Source of the DNA: Manduca sexta
Lineage: Eukaryota; Arthropoda; Insecta; Lepidoptera; Sphingidae
Direction of reading: 5' to 3'
Assembly (NCBI RefSeq): GCF_014839805.1
Contig: NC_051123.1
Coordinates: 1,470,727 to 1,534,726, forward strand
DNA: 64,000 bases
Part shown: positions 12,183-24,989 of the stretch, piece by piece
How positions within the stretch are numbered: the stretch's first letter is position 1
Layout of the letters: each line of letters starts with the position of its first letter
Program-made: the position numbers and the translations under genes
Notes under the pieces: model-generated
Told to the model about the DNA's origin: nothing
The model's input: the letters and a program-made list of their open reading frames with translations, nothing else
Database searches by the model: none

Positions 12183-14779
12183 ACGTAAAACCTTTTGTAG
12201 GTCGTTCAACTACACACGTATGTTAAAACAATTATTTGAAACGATAAATCTGCCTAATGCAATGATTACAAAATTGGCGGACGATACGATGCAGAATATA
12301 ACCATGAATGGTTTGTTAACAACTTTCTCAAAATCTTACTAATATACTACAACCAGTTGAAATGCTTACTTTCTATAAGCTAAGATAGATAATAACTCTT
12401 CATCTTTACCTGATCCTGTCTATCAGAGGCTCTAAGTGATTACTGTCAATGGTGCGTTTCGTTTTTATCAAAGATGGACATGGAGCTATTAACTCATTGT
12501 TAATAATCTAGGCCTTATGTTATTTAAATTGCTTTAGATAAAATCGAATAAAAATGTTAAAAAGGATTATATTTGAAAACGTAAAAAGTACTAGTAACAT
12601 TTTTTTTATATATAACCTTACTAGTAGATACTCAATGCAAAAATAAAACGCTTTGGCGCGCGCACTCTCAAGTTGCACGTATATTTTTCCTTGATCTCAG
12701 TTAAGCTTTTTTTTAAGTAAGTAATTTATTGTCGAGTTGAGATTGCAAATTCCAGTTAAATGTTAGTAAGTTATTAAAACTCACCCTAAATGAATAATTA
12801 CCAAAACCAAACATGCCAGTATCAGATTAAAGACAATCTAAATCGAGTCTGAAGTGCGAGTACTTAATGAATTAAAAATGTAAGTTTGCAACATTTTTCA
12901 TTGCTGCTCCGCTCCCATTGGTCATAGCGTGATGTTATACATATAGCCTTCCTCGATAAATGAGCTATTCAACACTAAAATATTTTTTCAATTCGAACCA
13001 GTAGTTCCTAATTTGTGAATTATATATTGCACACGGCTTTGGATGTCATTGGGCTCAAATAGAACATGATCTGGATTAACTACCTACCACTGTTCCGCCT
13101 TCAAACACCGCGAACAAATATTCTAAGGTTTGCGCCTGCGTCACGGGCCATACGATTGCTTAATACTATATCTCAGAACTTGGATATATTTATATGTAAC
13201 CTGTCAGAATTCACTGAAATGGCTCATAAATGTATTGAAATAAATTGTTAAAATTAAATCTGTATAACATCGCATTAGTTTCAACTGTTATGGTGTTATA
13301 ATACAAGTATAAATAAATAAATAAAATAAACTTATACTTAGGTACAACTTCTGAAGTAGATAGTGGGACTGTTATTTAGCGAAAGGTCGAATGCGAGTAA
13401 AGCCGCGGCTAACAACTAGTCTTAAATAATTTTAATACGAACATAAATGTTGATGATTCATGGGATTGTCTTAAGATTTTCCTAGTAATTAAATATTTAT
13501 TACTTACTTACTTAAGTAACAACTGTAATACGTTGGTATTATGTTGGTTTTGTACAGGCACGGATTCAGGTTTAAGTTGTGGGGGGCGAGGTTTAGAACT
13601 AATCATTGTGATGCGATCTGTAGAGAATAGCTTCCATCGATAAAAAAATCATAATTTTTTAATTTGACTTCTTATGATTAAAAATTTATATCAATTAACA
13701 ATCTGAATGTGAAATTGGATAGAATATTTATATGCAACGAAATACTTCGGGTGAAACTGAAATCAGAAATGTTTACATCGTATGTGCCACTTGTATAGTT
13801 CGGTAAAGTCGTACTTCTAAGGAATTCGATGTTATCCAACCGCAAATAGCTAAGTACAGTTGGATAACACAACTGCGTACTGTGCAGTTTAATATAGCGA
13901 CTGCCGTATGGACATTAAGTACAGCAATTGTAACTCACCTATTATAAAATTCTTCCAGTATGAATCAATGTATAGTAGTACTCAGTACCCTACATTCTTA
14001 ATCGAAAACAAGCTAAATATTTGCGTACGTTATGCTTCTGCCTACCTCTCATAAGCGCGCATCTAACATCCATGTGCATAATGAAGTCAACCGAGCTATT
14101 GAACAGTATTCAACAATAATGAACCAGTGACGTGACGCGTACTCATCCGTGCATGAACCGATCCGGCTAAACCCGAGGATTGCTATAGTTCCTAACACGC
14201 GGCCGAGTCTACTGCACGCTTGTGTTGACCTCTAAACAATCTCTTAACCACCTGAGGTTACCGGCTTAACTGGACCTCCGAGTTCACGACATTTGCTCAC
14301 GGTGCGCGAGTGTTAGAAAGACCAAGTTATACCGGACACGCATAATGTAATATTAATTACAATAACGTTTTGGGTTATCGTTTCTGTTATTATGTGGTGT
14401 AAAACATGTAAAATAAACAGTGAGTATAGGATTTTGAGTGAAAGGACAGTATATTTAAAAGTATGGCAAAAGTCTTGGAATGGAACTTTGAAGCTGATCA
14501 AAAACGTCGTCGAATACTTTGGTATGTTTTAAGGTATAATCCTTAAAGTATTGTAAATCAGGTTATATAAGATCTAGACTTCACAATAGATTTTACCTTA
14601 TAAATGATTATTTACGCAATGTATAATAATAAAGTTTTGTAATGCGTGAAGAATGTATAGCAATCGTAATTAGTTTTTTTTTTTACAAAACAATGTATTT
14701 CATAAAACTTACAATGAGAAAATGTTGATTGTGTAAGGATGTAGAAAGGCTATTTATCTTCCATTAATTATATGTATAA

Positions 14780-14957
14780 CAAACTAGGAATTTATTTTAC
14801 CCCTAAAGAATATGCTACAAATACTGTATTTGGATATCATAGTTTCGTCCCATGATAGCAACATAAACATACTAGAAACATATTTTACCCCTGAAGATTA
14901 TACAACGAATACACAGTTGGTAAACTATATTTCCGTCTCATGATAGCAACCTTACTA
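14780..14957 (+). repeat. Diverged ~89-bp tandem duplication
   Basis: Two adjacent units both read TATTTTACCCCT(A/G)AAGA, then a variable part, then CATGATAGCAAC. Similarity is obvious at the unit ends and weaker between them. Confidence 0.55.
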
Positions 14958-16873
14958 CCACATCTAATTACAAATCCTTTACAAATCAATTATAATGTTT
15001 ACAAACGAAAAACCAACTCATTCATACAAACAAAATAAAAACACTTAAATAGCAAATAAAACAAAAAACTATGCCTAAAAAAGCTGGCTTACATTCCGGT
15101 CTCAAGCGTGCGCCCTTGGTCGTAATTGTGGGATCAAATGTCTCATTAAACGTATTGATTGTGTCAACCATCACGCGTGTTTGCGACCAAGGACGTGGTT
15201 GCGATGTAAATGGTCGTTTGCTTCTGTTGTGGATAATTGCTTGTTTGCGTGGTTGCAGTTCGCTTTTTAATTCAGGCTAGGAGTTATGTTTGATGATAAA
15301 TGATATGGAAATATAAATGGCAATTTGATTACAAATATTTATTATTGAGTTTAATGGACTCATCTTGGCAGTTAATGTCAAAATTTTGAATCTTGTGACG
15401 TGCCTATGGGGAAGGTTCCATATAACTCGACTCCTGTCGATATCCCTTTCATGTAAAATCTAATTATCAATAGACAATTTGTAGACTGTATTTATGCATA
15501 TTACCTATATTTTGCGTTGGGTTACCTTTCGAAAACTTCACCCTTCGCCAATTTGAGGTACTGATTTATTTTTGCTATAAAATCAAATCAGATATAATAT
15601 TTGAGCATCAGATTGTCATTTAGTTTTCATTTCGTTATGGATCTAAAATCAAACTAGTTTTTACCAATCGCATGTAAGTAACGCAATTTCTGTTATTTTA
15701 TGTACTTTACAAATAAACGTGGTTTACCTATTTTGTAAACAAAAGTTTATAGCAGTAGAGAGCAGTCAATTCTGGATATCATCCTTGAACTGCACATAAT
15801 GGTTTGGGTTTTCACCGGGTTGGTTCTGAGACCGAACGATTCACTCAAGTGAGCAATTTTACATAAATCTATGTGTTAGTTTGATCCCAATATCGAGACA
15901 AATGTTTCTAAGAAAATATTTGTTTCCCTAGCCATTCCTGATAAACGAAAAGTTAAAAAACGAGTCTGGGTTCAGGACTATGTGGGTGATATATAAAGCT
16001 TGTCGTTTATATTTATACCACGATTATTTGTAAAGCAAAGATATTCTACGCTTGGACTAAATTACTAAACTAATTATAACTTGGCATATGGCTTACTAAC
16101 TTATATTTATTCTTTTCTTTTCTCCTTCTCCTACTGTTTTATGTTTGTCCAAACGTTTGTACCTTTCCAAAACTTCCATGGAAAATTTGGTCTAATAACG
16201 AAATTCGCGAATACCTCAACGATCTTCAAATTAACGGCAATTGCCCTTTCGACGCCACTTGTAATTGATTAATGCGTCCTGTCTTCTGTCGCAACAACGA
16301 ATGCATTGTCACTCGCTGACCGCGTGATCTATTTCTGTACTATTGTTGCCATTTCCAACTCTATTTATAACCTTGATAATTCTTACCGAAATTGTTATTA
16401 TATATTTGATTGGTTTATGTCTAAATATTTCTTTTTCGGGCCTTTTTCTTCTTATTACTTGGGCCTTGTGAATTGACGCTCGTGGTCTTTTCGATTTTGT
16501 TCATACTGAACTTTAATTGTGTTGCAAATTTCTTACTAACTCCATGCCCCTTCTGTCGATAATGTAAACCATTTCTCTTTGCTGTCATACAACACTTGTA
16601 ATCTATAATTTATTTTAAAAATAACTATTTGCGCCTAATCATATATTTACGACGTTATTCACACTCTTTTTTTACTGTTGAACCTAACATTTTCTTGATA
16701 ATTACATGCCCCTCTTCTTTATTATTTCCCTTTTATCAAATTGCCATACAACACTCTTTATCGTCCATAACGTTTTACCTCAAAACTAAACCTTCTAACA
16801 TTCCCTTATCCCATTGCTCCCAATCAATTTTCTCCCATCCTGTCTCCCATGTATATTGTGTTGCGTCTACCAG

Positions 16874-17117
16874 TCCAAACGCCCCGTAGCAAAGCGTACT
16901 TCACATACACAGACGGCACCTACGAGGAGGAGTACAGCTGCTGGCCTCCCGCCATCTGCATGATCCTGATCTCCCTGGTGGAGATCGTGCTGTTCTGCTA
17001 CGATGCTGCCCAGGGGAACACTCAGGCTAATGGTCCCATTGCTCAAATATTCATCTACAACCCGCATAAGCGGCAGGAGGCGTGGCGGTTCGTCACTTAC
17101 ATGTTGGTTCATGTTGG
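16874..17117 (+). CDS. stet: Rhomboid, first recognised exon
   Basis: Encodes the juxtamembrane segment, first transmembrane helix (I-C-M-I-L-I-S-L-V-E-I-V-L-F) and the WRF-TYMLVHVG motif. The donor is GGTGAGT after 17117 and leaves phase 2. The acceptor is uncertain: AG at 16872-16873 (used here) or AG at 16888-16889. The preceding 80 bp is pyrimidine-rich. Confidence 0.85.
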
Positions 17118-18870
17118 GTGAGTTCTTTTGGTATATTTAAGATTTTTTTGGATGTATTGAATTATTACAGATTTATTTTATTTCTTAATATGACAAATAA
17201 TTTCTTGGTTTTTGCCTCTATTTGTAATAAATCTATATTAGTTCATCTTCAAAAACAAATCCTTGAACTGAAGTAATTTTAATGATGATTAAAAGGAGTA
17301 TCGAATGCATAAAATTAAGCTCTCTGTGAATATGGTGTTAGTTAATAATCTTTAATAAATACTCTAAGTATATAAATTATATTGTGTGTATAGAGTATAG
17401 ACTATAGAAGAATCATCAATCAATCGTAATATCTTCTTTCTCTGCTACAAACTACGTAACTTAACTTCTTAAAACTCGTGCATTGAAGCAAAATACATGA
17501 CCCTAAAAATCTGCTATATCATTTCAGCGTAGTGCATTTACTAGTGAATCTACTGGTTCAATTATTCCTCGGAGTACCACTAGAGATGGTGCATCGATGG
17601 TGGCGTGTGACGCTGGTTTATCTCGCTGGGGTCGCCGCCGGTTCGCTGGCAACCAGCCTCGCAGACCCGAAAGTCTACCTCGCAGGGGCTTCTGGAGGAG
17701 TGTACGCGCTGATTGCAGCTCACGTGGCAACTATTATTATGGTAATTTCTACCCACTATTTTATTTACTCTTCGATATATTCTATCTTTTCGGTTTTGTT
17801 AATTCGTTGGGGGTTAAGACTGATTGTAAGTGCTCCCAGAGCCTCGATTTACCGCACGCAGTGGCGTATTTAGATAACTTATAGACTAGTGCGAAAAACT
17901 GTCGCTTAACCGCTGAGAGGCCCCTGACGGGGTCAAATATAATGGGTGACCAATTGAACTTTTTGGTAGGTAAGGCGGGTAAATTAAAAAAGGGTTTTTG
18001 AGTTGGTCCAAAGGCCCTCTCTAACCTCTAGGAGATCCAATGCACTGCACCCGTAAACTCTCGGTGCCATAAAATTCATGCTACAGCCATTGACTATCCC
18101 GGCTTCTGATGGATCCTACAATAATTGCAATGGCAGAATAGCGTTACTCATCAACGTAGCAGAGATTGCGATCTATTATTTATTATCAATATTGTTGTGA
18201 ATTCCAGAACTGGGCTGAAATGGAGTTCGCGATAGTGCAGCTGTTAGTGTTTTTACTATTGGCTGGAGTGGACGTCGGTACAGCTGTGTACGACAGATAC
18301 TGGAGGCATTTAGACCAGCACATCGGTTACGTCGCGCATTTGGCCGGCGCTGTGGCTGGTAAGTTACTTATTATAAAAGTGGTACACGTGTGTGCCGCGA
18401 GATGTCGCTATTTTAAAATGTGCTATAAAGTAACTTCTTCTTCCTTAGAGTAGTGGGGAAAGTACGGTTACCAACAAAAGTAACTAAACAAACTAAAGTT
18501 CGTATCACCTACACACGTTAATAGTATAATATTTATTTATCTTCGTCTAAAATTTTGTTAATCGTTTTGTAGTTTAACTTATTCAATAAAAAAGCTATAG
18601 ACCCAACATTATATAGAAGATTAGAATATATTCAGATATTTTTGTGGCTGACTGTACTACATTTACCATAATTATATAATCACATTAAATAAAACATATC
18701 AAACACTTTTTTTTCTTATTTCAGGCCTTCTAGTCGGTATTGGGGTACTCCGTAACTTGGAAAAGCGGAAGTGGGAAAAGCGTTTGTGGTGGGCGGCGGT
18801 GGTGTTGTACTTCGCCCTGATGATCGCCGGGATCTTAGCCAACATATTCTGGACCGCCAGATTTAAATAA
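16874..18870 (+). CDS. stet: Rhomboid intramembrane serine protease, stet/RHBDL2-like (5' end not found)
   Basis: Rhomboid proteases cut the transmembrane segment of membrane substrates inside the bilayer; in flies the family releases EGF-receptor ligands in the secretory pathway. Four exons join in phase (16874-17117, 17528-17741, 18208-18358, 18725-18870) into about 250 residues ending R-F-K. Visible hallmarks are WRF-TYMLVH, the HLLVN segment, the GASGG box with the catalytic serine in exon 2, and AHLAGAVAG with the catalytic histidine in exon 3, with several hydrophobic helices. The segments LGVPLEMVHRWWR and VGIGVLRNLE resemble the stet/RHBDL2 branch more than Drosophila rhomboid-1, so the symbol is a best guess. 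The N-terminal cytosolic part and start codon are not in the recognised exons; the first exon boundary at 16874 is inferred from an AG giving phase 1. Confidence 0.9.
17528..17741 (+). CDS. stet: Rhomboid exon with the catalytic serine (GASGG)
   Basis: The acceptor TTTCAG precedes 17528 and the donor ATG|GTAATT follows 17741. It encodes the VVHLLVN segment, the LGVPLEMVH helix and the active-site box GASGGVYAL. Confidence 0.93.
18208..18358 (+). CDS. stet: Rhomboid exon with the catalytic histidine
   Basis: The acceptor ATTCCAG precedes 18208 and the donor G|GTAAGT follows 18358. It starts N-W-A-E-M-E and ends in the YVAHLAGAVAG helix whose histidine completes the Ser-His dyad. Confidence 0.93.
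18725..18870 (+). CDS. stet: Rhomboid last exon
   Basis: The acceptor TTTCAG precedes 18725. It encodes the end of the catalytic helix, a basic stretch (L-E-K-R-K-W-E-K-R) and a final transmembrane helix, with stop TAA at 18868-18870. Confidence 0.92.
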
Positions 18871-18977
18871 GCTGAATGGGGTAAGGGTAGCCCATAGGAT
18901 AACGTATTGTATGCAATAGAATCGGAGTTTGGGATAATTTGAATATATTGACGGAATAATAGAGCCACTTGGGTTTT

Positions 18978-18983
18978 AATAAA
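18978..18983 (+). terminator. Candidate poly(A) signal AATAAA for the rhomboid gene
   Basis: AATAAA lies about 110 bases after the rhomboid stop codon. Further AATAAA motifs occur near 20831, 21186 and 21880, so a longer 3' UTR is possible. Confidence 0.4.
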
Positions 18984-21900
18984 GAAAGAAAATATTTATT
19001 TGTAACAAGCAAAATTACATAATAATAAAAAAAATATACTTAAATTTGTTTGCTAGTCACAAAAGCGAGCCCAACTCAGCATACTGATAAAAACCAGCGC
19101 TAATCATCCGCTGGGCCGTTTTGTGATGTTTTAAGGGTTTCTAGTTTCATTTTTACCCCAATTTAGGTGTTTCATAAATATGGGGTAACATTTTTATTAG
19201 AATTCTCTTCGTTATTGATTGTATTACTGATACAAGTGGCTTGTTTTATTATGTTATGTCTTGCCTACATGTATTTGTTACCTATTTCACTTGCCTTATT
19301 TTTATAAAAAGTTAATAATTTCAAATTTACCCCAAACGGAACTTGAATGAGTGTTGCTACACCAAAATATTTAGAACCAAAATGAAATTGGCAGTTTTTA
19401 TTTAATACAGTGTTTTTGTTAGTTATTTGTTTAAAAAAAAAAATATCTAATTTTGAAATAGAACCATGAAATTGAAATTTTAAAAATAATAGTACATATT
19501 TGTTTTCATTTGTTATCATGCAGTAAATAACCACCAAAGTATGATCAAGTTAAAGCTAATAATCATAAATTAGCTAATACAAGTTGTTTTCGAAACATTT
19601 AAGTTTATCGACCTTATTTTAACCAAAACTTTTAACTATTGGAAAAGACATAAAAAAAAATCCTATATATTGTATGTATGTAAATATATTCTGGTGTCAT
19701 AAAGGTTTGAATGCTTTGGAGATTGTATTGTGGTTTAATGTTCAATAAGTATGGAATGTAATGGAGGCAACGCACTTCGTATTTGAGCCCATATTTGAAT
19801 TGTGACCAATTTAATATTATCTTTGTACATAAAGAACACAAAGTTGATATTGCGTTGCGAAAATGTGCAAATATTTTGACAAATACACTACATGTAGTAT
19901 CACCATAAATTAGGAATGAGTACTTGTAATAAGGCGCCTACTCCGAATCATATTTGAGGGGAGGGGGGGTCTTTGCGGATGGTTATCTATGATTATAAAA
20001 TAATTTAAAGATTAAAATTAAATTATTTTTCGGAATTTATCGCGGTTTAAATATTTTAGTTTTCTTCCGACGTTTCCAAGACTGCAGGCTTCGTGGTCAC
20101 GGGGGGGACTGAGGTGTTGTTCATCCGCAATGTCAAAGTTACTTGACTTACTTACTTACTTGACTTGATTTAAACGAAGAAGGAATCTTATAAGTCTGCA
20201 ATATAAAGATTATTGTTTATCTGAGAAATTTTTCGAAGTAAGATGTTAAAATATCATTTAATCTATAAACATACTAAAACATTCCTGTAATTCCGAAGTA
20301 ATGACCATAATTATGTTTTATCGTATTCACAGAATATGGACTTTTGTGATAAAAATAATAAATGTCAAAGTGTCGGAGTAAGCGCTTGCCTAAATGTTAC
20401 TATTTCCTGATTGCACATGAGTGCCTCCACAATTTTCTATACAGTATTTTGTATCGTAGGCTTTGTGTGCCTTTTTTACATATTATATGTGTGTCTGTGT
20501 GTCTGTATGCTATAATTGAATATTTTTGATAATACTGAAATGTTTAATAATAGATGTATGTTTTTTATGTATTAAAAAAAATTGTGGCAAGCTTAAATTT
20601 CTTAAGTGTTACTGTATGTATAAAGTATTTTTGTAGCTATTTAAATAGCATTTTGTAATGGTATAAAGCGCCGTCCTACGTAAGTATTGCCATAATATTA
20701 TGTGTAAATGTATTTTATAGGCGATTTTTGTAAAAATGGTAGAATATGTGAGATAATGTGGCAACATCGGTGTATAATGTTATTTGAATGAAAATAGATT
20801 ATACAGAACGATTTGTATCAGGCCTCTGAAAATAAAATGTATTCAATTAAGTATTAGATCAGTGTTGCGATTTATTTGGTACTTTGGTATTAAATTAAAA
20901 GTATTTTTGTAGTTAAAATATAATAATATGGCCTCGGTGACATTGTACCAATTTTTAACATTATCTAATTATTGGTGCCTTATTTTAAACATTTTAGAAC
21001 TTCGTCAAGTACTACTTAGTGTGTAAGTAAGCGAACTTTGAAAACTTCCTATTTATTATAGAATCTGCTGACGGTTATTTTTTTTTAAATATTTTGTACT
21101 CTCGAAATTTAAGTCACTATTTTTATACTGTGTACTAATTCTTGTGATGCATTTACTATACGCACAAATCTATAAAAAGTAAGAAATAAATATATTCAGT
21201 AGTATTATTATCCTGTTTTTACGTCTAGTTTTACATCTAAATATTCTTTTTTATATTCCAACCGTTATAAACCTTTGAAAAACCATTTATTCTCCTTTAA
21301 TAACATAAACAGTGGAATGAATAGGTTAAAAAAAATCGGGATCCATCAAAATGATGAAGTTCTTCAACGGCGGATTACAATAAATGAGCCAAATCTTAAT
21401 TTTCGATCCGATCCCGAAAATAAACCAATCAAAACAAGTAATTTGTAAGTATATCAAAAACTTTACTCTGATTGGTCCATTTTCGCGATCGATCGAAAAA
21501 AGATATTTGGATCGTTTATTGCGATCGGCGGTTAATCAGACAACTCTCTTAGTTTCTAGTGCTATATTTCAGTTTTATTACCATGTGATATAATGAAATA
21601 TTTATGTAAATGTTGTTTCTGTTGTATGTTTGTATGTGGAATTTTTTGCGAGAGGAACTCACGTTTAGTTTTTCAAACAATATGAGTTTAAATATCCATT
21701 TGTCCTACTAGTTTATGCACAAAATGTAATTGAAAAAAAAAGTTCAAAAACACCTAAAAATACATTTCGAAATAACCAAAAAAAAATCTATCTCAAAAAT
21801 TTCGGAGAAAAGTATCCATGTATCAAAACATTATTATAAATGTCTTTAATTTGTTAGTATAAGGAATGTATGTGGAATAAATAAACATGTGTTCATTAAG

Positions 21901-23539
21901 TTTTAATGTATTATAAATTATTTATGTTATACATTTTGCTTTGGAAATTTGCAAGAAAACACTTCATATGAGATACAGTCTAATTTGTTACACAATTCAT
22001 TATTAATGTTATGTGGCATCATTGTAGTTAAAACTTTAGTTTATACCTTTTCCTGGTATTCTGGCAACTGGATCCTAAGGAATTATATTTAAAATTATAA
22101 ATTGCGACAGGAAATCCTTCTTGTTTTATTCAAATATGAAAATCGGATAAGATGCCACATACTATATTGCAACTCTTAACCATTTTCAAGTAAGAATAAA
22201 TATATTAAATAATAGGTAAATATTGTACATTTCTGTTTTGTATGTAATAAGGCTGTATGGATTGAGTTCCTTTCATGTACCTTTATGAATAATGTTATTA
22301 TTTTTGAAACAAAAGAGGTGGTTTCCTCATCATCTTTCAGTTAAAATAAACGCCATTTTTACGTTACTGTTTTTATTTATCCCTTCAATTGACTGTCAGC
22401 ATTTTTTTTATTCTTTTTTGACAGGCCAATTAACTTATCTTATTGTATATTAATTGCGTTATCAATTGATGCTGATGAATGATCGAAATAATTTTGTAAA
22501 TATGTCAAAATAAAATCGCATAGTTCATCATTTTTGAAGTTATTAATACGGGCAGGTATAGAAATTTGAAAATCAGTGCTGGAACTAGAAAACTATCTTG
22601 TCGATTCAACAGCGTTGGGCAAGATCATATATGTTGAAATAATAGATTATCCGATAGGAAATCCTATTGTGTATGTAATAGCTGTATTTAGTGAGCTTAA
22701 TAATGGCAGAATAAAGGCCTTTCGAAGGTTTGGTTTATCTTTGTATAAAGACAAACTTCTGTTTAAGTTTTCACTTAGGATTTCCTTTATAAAAAATGGT
22801 ACAGTTATAAAAACAAAACTATGACAATTAACACGTATAAAATTGACACCTAGGGTTACCAATTATTGTAATTTTCTCCAGATTTATGTCAAAAGTAAAT
22901 GTCCTTTAAACTACAAAACATGTTAACTATTCAGATGGCTATAACAAAGAACCCAGACCTGAAACATGATACAAGTAGGTAGTTTACATAATAATCGAAA
23001 TATCTAAATAAATACCTAGCTGTAACTGTTCTAACCTTCGCAACGACGATGATAAGGCATAGATATAATGGATACATTGTGCATGTACTTAATTCCATTA
23101 TTTTTGCAGAAAGCTCCCACGTTTTTTTCCATTGTCTCTTATATTCATATATCAAATTTCTTCTCTGTACAGATATAAACATAAATTAAAAATATATATT
23201 CAATTATTGAGAAATTAGTTGGAACTTTTACATATAAAAGATTGGGTATTTTGTATTCTTTAAGAAAAAAAATCAAGTTTTCTGTAGTCTGTCTGACACA
23301 AGTATTTTTATTACTATTCCGGGTAAATCAAATTTTAATGTATTAACACCGATTTTGTCTTGCTGTCAGTAAGCATAGACTAATATATAATACTGGAAAT
23401 AGACTGGCAACTCTCAGTTTGAAATTTCATAATGTTAAGCGACATCTGGACGCCATACAGGGAAATAAAATAAATATACCTATGCATGTATATGCATATA
23501 TAGGTTTCTAACTTTCAAAATTATATATTTAATTCTATG
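18984..23539. other. AT-rich 3'UTR/intergenic stretch
   Basis: No coding block seen. It contains one copy of the GACTGCAG/CTTCGTGGTCAC repeat at 20061-20105. Short frames at 21384 and 22576 lack any recognisable motif. Confidence 0.5.
20061..20105. repeat. Dispersed 'GACTGCAGGCTTCGTGGTCACGG' type repeat
   Basis: Same block as at 8005-8056, here within AT-rich sequence, reading CCGACGTTTCCAAGACTGCA then GGCTTCGTGGTCACGG. Confidence 0.65.
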
Positions 23540-23699
23540 TCGACCCATCGGTAGAAAAAGTCGTAATTGTAAAACACTGATTCTTAGTAACAATTTTTGG
23601 AATATAATATGCTGTTATGTAAATAACAAATTAGAATTTATTTTATTAATTGTCAGAATCAGTGTTTTGCAGATAAACTTTGTTCTATGTATGGGTCGA
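23540..23699. mobile_element. Possible 160-bp MITE with long imperfect inverted repeats
   Basis: The left arm (TCGACCCAT...AAAACACTGATTCT, about 23540-23586) is matched by the reverse complement of the right arm (about 23654-23699), which contains the same CGACCCAT and AAAACACTGATTC blocks in the same order. The loop is AT-rich and non-coding. Confidence 0.6.
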
Positions 23700-24299
23700 A
23701 ATGTAATAGTTTGACCCAATTCAAAGATAAATAATACAATAGTATATTTTAAACTAATTTATTTCTTTTACACATTTATTAATACATTGTCTGATGTTCC
23801 GGGACATTATGTAAAATGTTTTACAAACAACACTACACTGATATAAATAGTTCAAATTTCTTATAGAGAGCCTATCTAATGTATGTCACTAACACTTACA
23901 CAAACACAGTCAATAGGTATTTCTTAAATACGGAAGAACTGAAGCTCAATTCAACGTAAATATACAACAAAAAACAAAAATCACAAGAAAATGCGCACGA
24001 GTATACAAATTTACCGACAGAAAAATATCTTATGACGTTTACTAGAAGTTGCTATTGTTTGTTAGCAGTAAACTACTATAAAGTACTAAAAATATTGCTA
24101 TTCGTCCAAATTTATTTTAAAATTATAAGTATTGTAGATAATTTTTATAGGAAGTAATAAAATTTATTTTTAAAGCATAACTGCTTGTTAAGTTCTAGCT
24201 TAAATAAAAAAATACCAGAATTATCAAAATTTATACGTACTAAAACTAACATATAATGAACTAGTCACACTGAGAAAAGATATTAAGAAATTAGTGCCA

Positions 24300-24542
24300 T
24301 GTATAGGGGAGAGATGGCGCTTATTCTAAAAAAAATAATTAGTTCGAAGTTACCAGGGCATGTCAGTAAGCTGTCAAAGAGTGATTCAGAATATCAGTAT
24401 TATTTTGTTATCAATTTTCTAAAATAATTCCCCGCTCGCAGTGTTCGTCTACAATGTACGAGACGATAAGGTGTTTACGTTTGTAATTGTGAATTCAGTG
24501 GAAAACGCGTAAACGTTACATTTGCACAAACAGTCTGCAAAC
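24300..24542 (+). promoter_or_regulatory. Probable promoter / 5' UTR of carboxypeptidase D
   Basis: Sequence becomes more GC-balanced before the ATG. TCAGTA at about 24394 and TCAGTG at about 24495 fit an arthropod initiator. No TATA box is evident. The position is inferred from the coding start only. Confidence 0.3.
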
Positions 24543-24989
24543 ATGGGCTGGTACGTTTACACGTGTGTTTTTTTATTTTCTTTATTCATCAACGAGTCAT
24601 CGCTTCGATCCGTGGAAGATGAAGACGAGAGCTTTCTTTCTGAACCGAAATACACAAATACTGAAGATCTAGAGAAGTTGTTTAACGAATTTGAGAAGAC
24701 ATATCCGGGATTGGCGAAATCGTATTCTATAGGTAAATCGGTGGAAGACCGTCGGTTGTTAGTGTTACTCATTACCGGAGATGTCGGTACCGTCCACCCG
24801 GAGCGGCCGGCGTTCAAGTATGTGGCCAACATGCACGGAGACGAAACAGTTGGCCGAGAGTTGATGGTGTATTTGGCCCAATATTTGTTGCGGAATTACG
24901 GAAAGAATGAACGGGTGACGAAACTGGTGAACACCACGGAAATACATCTGATGCCGTCGCTGAACCCTGACGGATTTGAAGCTGCGAAG
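24543..24989 (+). CDS. CPD: CPD exon 1: signal peptide and domain I zinc site
   Basis: 149 codons, phase 0 donor AAG|GTAGGT. Contains the start, a hydrophobic signal peptide, S-I-G-K-S-V-E and the first zinc motif HGDE (H98, E101), ending in N-P-D-G-F-E. Confidence 0.96.

Larger units (their letters stand above)
10709..16873. other. Long non-coding stretch upstream of the rhomboid exons
   Basis: Apart from a LINE fragment at 12056-12180 and a diverged tandem pair near 14780-14957, I see no coding block. A somewhat GC-richer patch at 14080-14320 could be regulatory or an untranslated first exon, but nothing proves it. Missing 5' rhomboid exons could lie here or before the window. Confidence 0.5.

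Noticed and set aside
15071..15280. 69-aa frame beginning M-P-K-K-A-G
   Set aside because: No splice context, no family resemblance and no coding bias; could not be tied to the rhomboid N-terminus.
17524..17730. - strand frame opposite the rhomboid exon
   Set aside because: It is a GC-rich shadow of the real exon on the + strand, with no homology.
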